64,000 bases of DNA from Leptospira kirschneri serovar Cynopteri str. 3522 CT (GTDB lineage: Bacteria > Spirochaetota > Leptospiria > Leptospirales > Leptospiraceae), in contig NZ_AHMN02000013.1 in NCBI RefSeq assembly GCF_000243695.2, positions 341,001-405,000 on the forward strand, written 5' to 3'. The notes under the pieces were generated by a model. It searched no databases and was not told where the DNA came from. It saw nothing but the letters and a program-made list of their open reading frames with translations. Below, in pieces: positions 56,437 through 64,000 of the stretch (position 1 is its first letter; each line of letters starts with the position of its first letter). A program made the translations under genes and the position numbers.

Positions 56437-57768
56437 TCAGGGTTGAAAATCGGTAAATAAAAGAATCCAATCTTCGCTCTGTCTATCGAACCAATTTTCT
56501 TCCGGATAATAAGTTCCACCCGCTTGATCTAAAACTTCTTTCATATAAGGTTCGCCCGGATCAAAATCCTTTCCGTCAAGATAGATGGAACTTCCCCATT
56601 TTTTTTTGGCTTGTGTATGAGAATATACACCTCGTAAAGATTCTATACGTTCATTGTTAAGAGGAATCTTATACTTTTCGGAAAGTTCTTTTACGAGACG
56701 AACAACCGCTTTGGTCTGTTCCTTATTGGCTAAAAGCATTTCCGTATCTTTTCCTACGATTTCCACTTGAAAACAGTTCGAGTTTGTTCCAGCCGCAGCC
56801 GCAGCCACGTCCAAGATGGAATCCAAAAGTTGATAGACTTTTCCATCTTGATCTGCAAGAAATGTAGCAGATAAATTCCGTTTTTCTAATACTTCTAAAG
56901 TTTTTTGATAATCAGGAATTGCGGTAAAGTGTAATACGATACAATCAGGAGAGATCGATCCACGATGATTGTATCGTAACCTTCTTTCTTCGGGAGCTTT
57001 TCCATCGGACATTTTTTCGATTGAATTCAATTCTATGATTGGAGCGGAAGTGGTGCCTCTACCTCGGTTGTATGTTTGAACAATTTTTTTACCGGATAAA
57101 TCTGTAAATTTTTCCTTACGAATTACCCAGCCAGAGGCAAACCGATTTTTCCATTCCGTTTCCGGAAAAAATTTTCCTTGGAGTTTTAAAAGAACGGAAG
57201 ATAAAACTTTTTCACTTCCACACTCTCCGGTATCTAAAAAACGGCCGAATTTTTTCTTGCTTTGGGTATGTGTAAAAATTCCCTTTTTTGAAGTAATGTC
57301 GTAGTTATTTAGAGGAATTGAATGTTCTTTTGAAAGAGTTTCAACCAGATTGACAAGAGATTTTAACTGAACCTCGTTTTTTAAAATGGAATCGTTGTTC
57401 CCTTCCCAAGAAACGTGGATTGTAGTTTCGTCCATTCCGGGCGCGGCTTTGTAAAGTATTTTAGAGGGTTCTTCTACTCCGTATATACTTCCATTTTCAA
57501 GAACGATAAAATGCACCATCCATCCTGAGGATTTACTTTTGTCTAAATATTCCCCCGCTTTTAAACCGTAAGTATGATGCAAAAGAATCGATTTGACTCC
57601 AAAGAACCAACGTTTTTTACCGATCGATTTGAGGGAATCTTTGCCAATTCCTAAAGTTAAAAAAGGAAGTATCTGATTGGAACTTAGCACTTCGGATTCT
57701 TTGGTTGGAAAGGAGCAATTTAATATAAGTGTGAATACCGCTAATTTAAAAAAGAAATTGTTTTTCAT
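56437..57768 (-). CDS. Lipoprotein with two N-acetylmuramoyl-L-alanine amidase domains
   Basis: 443 residues. Lipobox LILNC gives a cysteine at residue 18. Two amidase_2-type units follow, about 53-200 and 267-425. Domain 2 keeps the zinc ligands His280 (VLHFTAIP), His384 ([12 protein letters not shown]) and Asp403 (KDFDPGEP). Domain 1 has His64/65 (LLHHTYG) and His167 ([11 protein letters not shown]), and Asp179 or Cys183 in DTGEC at the third position. It would cut the sugar-peptide link of peptidoglycan from a lipid-anchored place in the envelope. The internal duplication is unusual and the two units share [23 protein letters not shown]. It overlaps the following gene by 4 bases (ATGA) and runs after it. 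Confidence 0.88.
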   Translation of the reverse strand: MKNNFFFKLAVFTLILNCSFPTKESEVLSSNQILPFLTLGIGKDSLKSIGKKRWFFGVKSILLHHTYGLKAGEYLDKSKSSGWMVHFIVLENGSIYGVEEPSKILYKAAPGMDETTIHVSWEGNNDSILKNEVQLKSLVNLVETLSKEHSIPLNNYDITSKKGIFTHTQSKKKFGRFLDTGECGSEKVLSSVLLKLQGKFFPETEWKNRFASGWVIRKEKFTDLSGKKIVQTYNRGRGTTSAPIIELNSIEKMSDGKAPEERRLRYNHRGSISPDCIVLHFTAIPDYQKTLEVLEKRNLSATFLADQDGKVYQLLDSILDVAAAAAGTNSNCFQVEIVGKDTEMLLANKEQTKAVVRLVKELSEKYKIPLNNERIESLRGVYSHTQAKKKWGSSIYLDGKDFDPGEPYMKEVLDQAGGTYYPEENWFDRQSEDWILLFTDFQP

Positions 57769-58346
57769 CCCGATACCTTATTTCTAAGACGAGTTAAATC
57801 TTCTCTTAGTTTTTCGAGGGTTTTAGAAACTTTTCTATGGCGATTAAGTATTTCTGAATATTCATAAATTTTAAATTTCATTCCGTCTTTTTTGGCGTCT
57901 TCTTCCGGAGCGATGGGTATGGATTTAAAAATTTCAGAAAATGTTTTGAATTCCCGGGTTAGTTTTAGATATTCCGTCGAACACGCGGAAAAAAATTCGG
58001 GAGAAAGGTTTTGTTTAGAAGTTTCTATCTGTTTTCCGAGAGATTCCGTTGCCCCTTTTAAAAAAGAAAATAGAGACTGGTTGTCTTGAACTAGTTCGTT
58101 CAGAGATTCTTGAAGATGGATTTCAGTTTTACTTTTGGAATGAAGAATTCCTTTTTTTGCCTTCCAGTAGATCAGATAAATTAGAATTACGGATGTGATA
58201 AAAATCAAAGAGAATAGAAAAAAGGTTCTTTTTTGGTAGACCCATTCTAAGGTTTCCCATTGGAATAAATCGGGAAAATAGGCTGCTAAAGCTAAGCCGA
58301 CTAAAATCATTCCTGTGGAAAAGTAATAAAAAATACGGATCCCCAT
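57765..58346 (-). CDS. Hypothetical membrane protein with coiled coil
   Basis: 193 residues with two hydrophobic segments near the N-terminus (about 5-22 and 40-60) and a long charged helical tail, including a heptad-rich stretch ([24 protein letters not shown]). I know no family. It is first in a two-gene operon with the amidase (overlap of 4 bases at 57765-57768). A membrane-bound coiled-coil protein next to a peptidoglycan amidase might be an activator or positioner of the amidase, as EnvC- or NlpD-type factors are, but no such homology is visible. Confidence 0.7.
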   Translation of the reverse strand: MGIRIFYYFSTGMILVGLALAAYFPDLFQWETLEWVYQKRTFFLFSLIFITSVILIYLIYWKAKKGILHSKSKTEIHLQESLNELVQDNQSLFSFLKGATESLGKQIETSKQNLSPEFFSACSTEYLKLTREFKTFSEIFKSIPIAPEEDAKKDGMKFKIYEYSEILNRHRKVSKTLEKLREDLTRLRNKVSG

Positions 58347-58456
58347 TCCGTTTCATAACACATCTTTAGGTCCTACTTGTCAAGGAACCTTCTTGTCTTA
58401 GTAAAACTCTTATATTAGTTTAAGATTCTCCTCCTGTTTTTCCGATATTCAAAGAG

Positions 58457-58618
58457 ATGCAAGAACCTACTCCAAAACCGAATTTTCAATCTAAGGTAGT
58501 GAATTTTGGTCTTTATAAAATCAAAAAAGCTCTTAAGGAAGAAGGATTTGAAGTCGTGGAAAAACCGAATGGGAAAATCGTTTTAGTAATTCGAGTTGGG
58601 AAAGAAAGGGACAAATAA
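58457..58618 (+). CDS. Small protein (53 aa)
   Basis: ATG at 58457, TAA at 58616. The 53-residue product begins MQEPTPKPNFQSKVVNFGLY, then has a Lys-rich helix (KKALKEEGFEVVEKP) and a beta-strand phrase (GKIVLVIRVGKE). It has the balanced composition of a real soluble protein, with no membrane segment or known family. It has only a weak ribosome binding site (AAAGAG next to the ATG). It is divergent from the membrane-protein/amidase operon and too short for typical gene-finder cutoffs. Confidence 0.5.
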   Translation: MQEPTPKPNFQSKVVNFGLYKIKKALKEEGFEVVEKPNGKIVLVIRVGKERDK

Positions 58619-59097
58619 AAGGAACGTTCCTATCTTTCAGGTCTCAGAAGAATAAAACAATTTTCTAAACTTGTATAGATTCTTTTAAATTCGTATTTAA
58701 CCTGAGTTAGTGTAAGGAACTCATGATTCTGAAAAAAGTTGGAATCTGAACTTTACAGATCGATTCTTTAAATGTAGGAACTACCACAAATCACAATTTT
58801 ACGAGTAAATTCTAAGATTGTAAAAACTACTTTTAAAAAAATGTCTCCTAATTCCTTTTGCCTCAAATTCACGTTAAATGGAAGCCAGTAATAGTTTATA
58901 TATTTAAAAAATACAAAACCTGCCGTAGTTTGATATATTAAATATTCCAATTTCCTAAAATTCTGAGAACTCCTAAACAAGTTCTACATTAAATCATTCA
59001 AAATTTTTCTGCTATGTCGAAGTTCCGATTTTAATATCGTTTTAAAATTTCTTTTTTATTTTTAGAATTTTAGAATATTTTTATTTTATAATTTCTT
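58619..59097. other. Intergenic region with R5 motifs
   Basis: Holds R5-type motifs at 58770-58835 ('aatgtaggaactaccacaaa' followed by ATTTTACGAGTAAATTC) and AT-rich sequence. No gene seen; a minus-strand frame at 58768-58980 is inside the repeat. Confidence 0.5.
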
Positions 59098-59904
59098 TTA
59101 CATCGCGTCTGGGTCCGCATCTGGAAGTTCTACTTCTTCTTTTGAAGGTTCTGCTTTTAAAAATTCTCCACATTTCTCTTTAAGTTGGTCGTGTATTTTC
59201 CACTTGTCGCCGGCGAGAGGCATAACTCTGAGATAAAGTCTATAGTTTCTGATCGAGCCTCTACAATAACCTCCTTTTAGATATAATTGTCCGAGTAGTT
59301 TTCTAGCTGCGGGATGTGCCGGTTCCAATTCGATGACTTGATTGGCAAGTCGAACCGCCTTATCCGGATTATTTGCTGCAAGTTTTCTCGCTTCTTCCCA
59401 GGCCGGAAGTGTTTCCTTTTCGTACTTTCTATAGAGATCGGTGTTTCCCATTTGAAACAAACGAAAGATGATTGCGTCTTCTTTTCCGTTACGACAAATT
59501 CCGTACCAAACGTCTTCTTCTTTTTCGGTGATTCGGTTGGCTCTAATTCCTGCAAGTCTGGAACCGTCTATACAACCTGTGGCTTCAAAAAGATCCTTCA
59601 TCGCTTGCGGAGAAGTAGCCAAGATTCTTCTGGTTTTGTTTTCAAAACTTGCGATCTCGTCTTCCGGAAGTGAATCTTCAGGATTTGGAAGATCTTGTAA
59701 GCCGGATAAAACTCTCAACTTGATGTTAGATTCTAACACCCACTCTGGCAAATTGAGAGACTTTAAAAATTCGTCTTCTTTTGGAAAAATTCTCCGATAG
59801 ACGGAACATTCCGAAAGAAAAAGAAAAACGAAAAATAAAAAAGACAATCGAATACAATAGGTGAAATAAAAGCCGGAGAGAATTTTTCGAATCATCGATA
59901 ACAA
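59098..59904 (-). CDS. TPR-like lipoprotein
   Basis: 268 residues. The TTG start at 59904 is supported by AAGGA 8 bases upstream; ATG 59895 would be three codons in. Signal peptide with lipobox LFLSEC gives a cysteine at about residue 33. After an acidic part comes a segment that looks like one and a half TPR units, [56 protein letters not shown] (about 170-225). The end is acidic ([13 protein letters not shown]). It runs toward no operon partner. It may be a periplasmic scaffold. Confidence 0.75.
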   Translation of the reverse strand: MLSMIRKILSGFYFTYCIRLSFLFFVFLFLSECSVYRRIFPKEDEFLKSLNLPEWVLESNIKLRVLSGLQDLPNPEDSLPEDEIASFENKTRRILATSPQAMKDLFEATGCIDGSRLAGIRANRITEKEEDVWYGICRNGKEDAIIFRLFQMGNTDLYRKYEKETLPAWEEARKLAANNPDKAVRLANQVIELEPAHPAARKLLGQLYLKGGYCRGSIRNYRLYLRVMPLAGDKWKIHDQLKEKCGEFLKAEPSKEEVELPDADPDAM

Positions 59905-59978
59905 GAGATTTATCCTTGACTATAATATTAGGACAAAATGTTCTAATATAGATATTTTAATTTACCACAATGGTAAGA

Positions 59979-62941
<2,963 letters not shown>

Positions 62942-62945
<4 letters not shown>

Positions 62946-64000
62946 AAAATTACTTCTTAACGTTTTTGATTTTATTCCTTTTTATTACTTCGATTCAAGC
63001 AGCGGAAACACCTAAAGACGAGTTTAAAGAAAAAGTATTCAATTTTTCTAAATTACAAGCTACGGCGATTGCAGAGATACGAACCAAAAACAGATTGGAT
63101 CTCGTAAAAGAATTACCTACTATCTTTCAAAACGAATCCATTGAAGAAAAGACTCAGATCGCGATTTTAAAGCTATTTTCTGAATTAGAGGATTTGGACG
63201 GTCTCGCACCGAGTTGGGTGGGGGCTTTGGATTCGGTCTTTCAAAAGACAACTAACGTAAATTTGAAAAAAGAAATTCTACTATTAGCTGAAAAGAAAAA
63301 AGAGAAACGGCTGATTTATTCGGTGATTGTAGCGTTTAGTGATCCTGAAACACAAGTAAGAACTTTAAGTTATCGACTGATGAATTTATTGAGGGACGAT
63401 AGGGCCTTACCAATTTTACTGGATATGTCTTTGTCTAAAGATCCGGTGCATAGAATGTATTTTTTAGAATCGTCTTTGATCATTAAAGACGAAAGGATTC
63501 AAAATCAGATTCATAAATTGGCAAATGATGAAAGTTCGGGAGTGAGAAAAAAATATCTCATAACGATCAATCGACTCGGGATGACTGATAAATTTTCGCA
63601 GTTTCAAAAATCTGCCACTAATGATCCTGACGACGACGTAAGGATGGTCGCATTAGAAATTCTTAAAAATAAAAAAAGCCGTCAATTTTTATCTTTGTTT
63701 TACAAAGGACTTAATGATCCTAATTCGGATATACGAAGAATTTCTTTAGAAGCTTTGTTGCTCTACCAAGATAAACAAGGAGCCAAGGTGGTATCCGATC
63801 AATTGACCAAAGAAGAGAATTCGTTTCTAAAGGCGAGAATGATCGATCTATTGTTGGATCTTGGAAACAACGGGGGAGGGCAAGGAATTCTTTTTGTGTT
63901 GACTAACGCTGAAGAAACGGAACTGAGAACAAAAGCGGCTTACGCGTTGGGAAAGTTAGGAACGAATACAAGCGCGATTGAACTTACGAAAATTTTATCG
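62942..64000 (+). CDS. HEAT-repeat exported protein (3' end cut by window)
   Basis: The frame is open from the TPR gene to the right edge of the window. The best start is a CTG at 62942, with GGAGG at 62930-62934 seven bases before it; in the same frame, TTG at 62966 would leave a signal peptide with no positive charge. From CTG it reads [25 protein letters not shown], a normal signal peptide. The body is a series of HEAT-type helical pairs ([52 protein letters not shown]). Its CTG overlaps the TPR gene TGA. A periplasmic HEAT protein beside a TPR protein suggests a joint scaffold, function unknown. Confidence 0.8.

Overview
The window is AT-rich spirochaete DNA and looks like a pathogenic Leptospira, probably L. 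interrogans or a close relative. This rests on the gene families and gene style: many lipoproteins with degenerate lipoboxes, spirochaete-type hypothetical proteins, short dispersed non-coding repeats, and an IS5-family element. The species call is an inference from recognition, not from a search.

Layout. 1-4911 holds an RND efflux pump gene followed by a TolC-like outer-membrane lipoprotein (minus strand). 4912-5900 is a repeat-bearing gap with tRNA-Pro(GGG). 6010-10028 holds a SixA-like phosphatase, an ABC exporter pair and a HATPase-HDOD fusion regulator. 10025-17061 is a minus-strand housekeeping block: rsmA, a ComEC-like protein, trpS, a 606-aa protein of unknown function and a LolA-like protein. 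17452-21624 is electron-transfer and acyl-CoA metabolism: etfBA on one strand, an acyl-CoA dehydrogenase and an O-methyltransferase divergent from it.

21686-31093 is the plastic part. It contains a beta-helix lipoprotein, a decayed partial duplicate of the O-methyltransferase, twin Ig-like lipoproteins, a frameshifted membrane protein, a beta-propeller lipoprotein split by an IS5-family element, and several dispersed repeat families. 31094-36620 holds two small regulatory operons (ankyrin protein-TetR-PPK2 and PadR-membrane protein-GyrI-like) with visible palindromic candidate operators, and a lipoprotein. 37336-46361 has an AidB-like acyl-CoA dehydrogenase, gpmI, a 669-aa unknown, and a sigma factor/FecR/membrane-protein group. 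46400-58618 mixes repeats with a DoxX protein, an ABC-F ATPase, rhodanese, metallophosphoesterase, TetR, thiolase and a twin-domain amidase lipoprotein. 59098-64000 ends with a TPR-like lipoprotein and the tightly packed ribH-nusB-TPR-HEAT cluster, cut by the window edge.

The most important single observation is at 28934-28975. A 42-bp block inside the IS matches, with one mismatch, the loxP-bearing linker used in 454 Titanium paired-end libraries, as I remember that sequence. The apparently shortened IS is therefore very probably an assembly artefact, and the homopolymer frameshift near 26843 should be read with the same caution. The best candidates for real, little-described biology are the sigma/FecR group with a shared small C-/N-terminal domain, the HATPase-HDOD fusion, the PadR-GyrI operon, the ankyrin-TetR-PPK2 operon, and the non-coding inverted-repeat elements.
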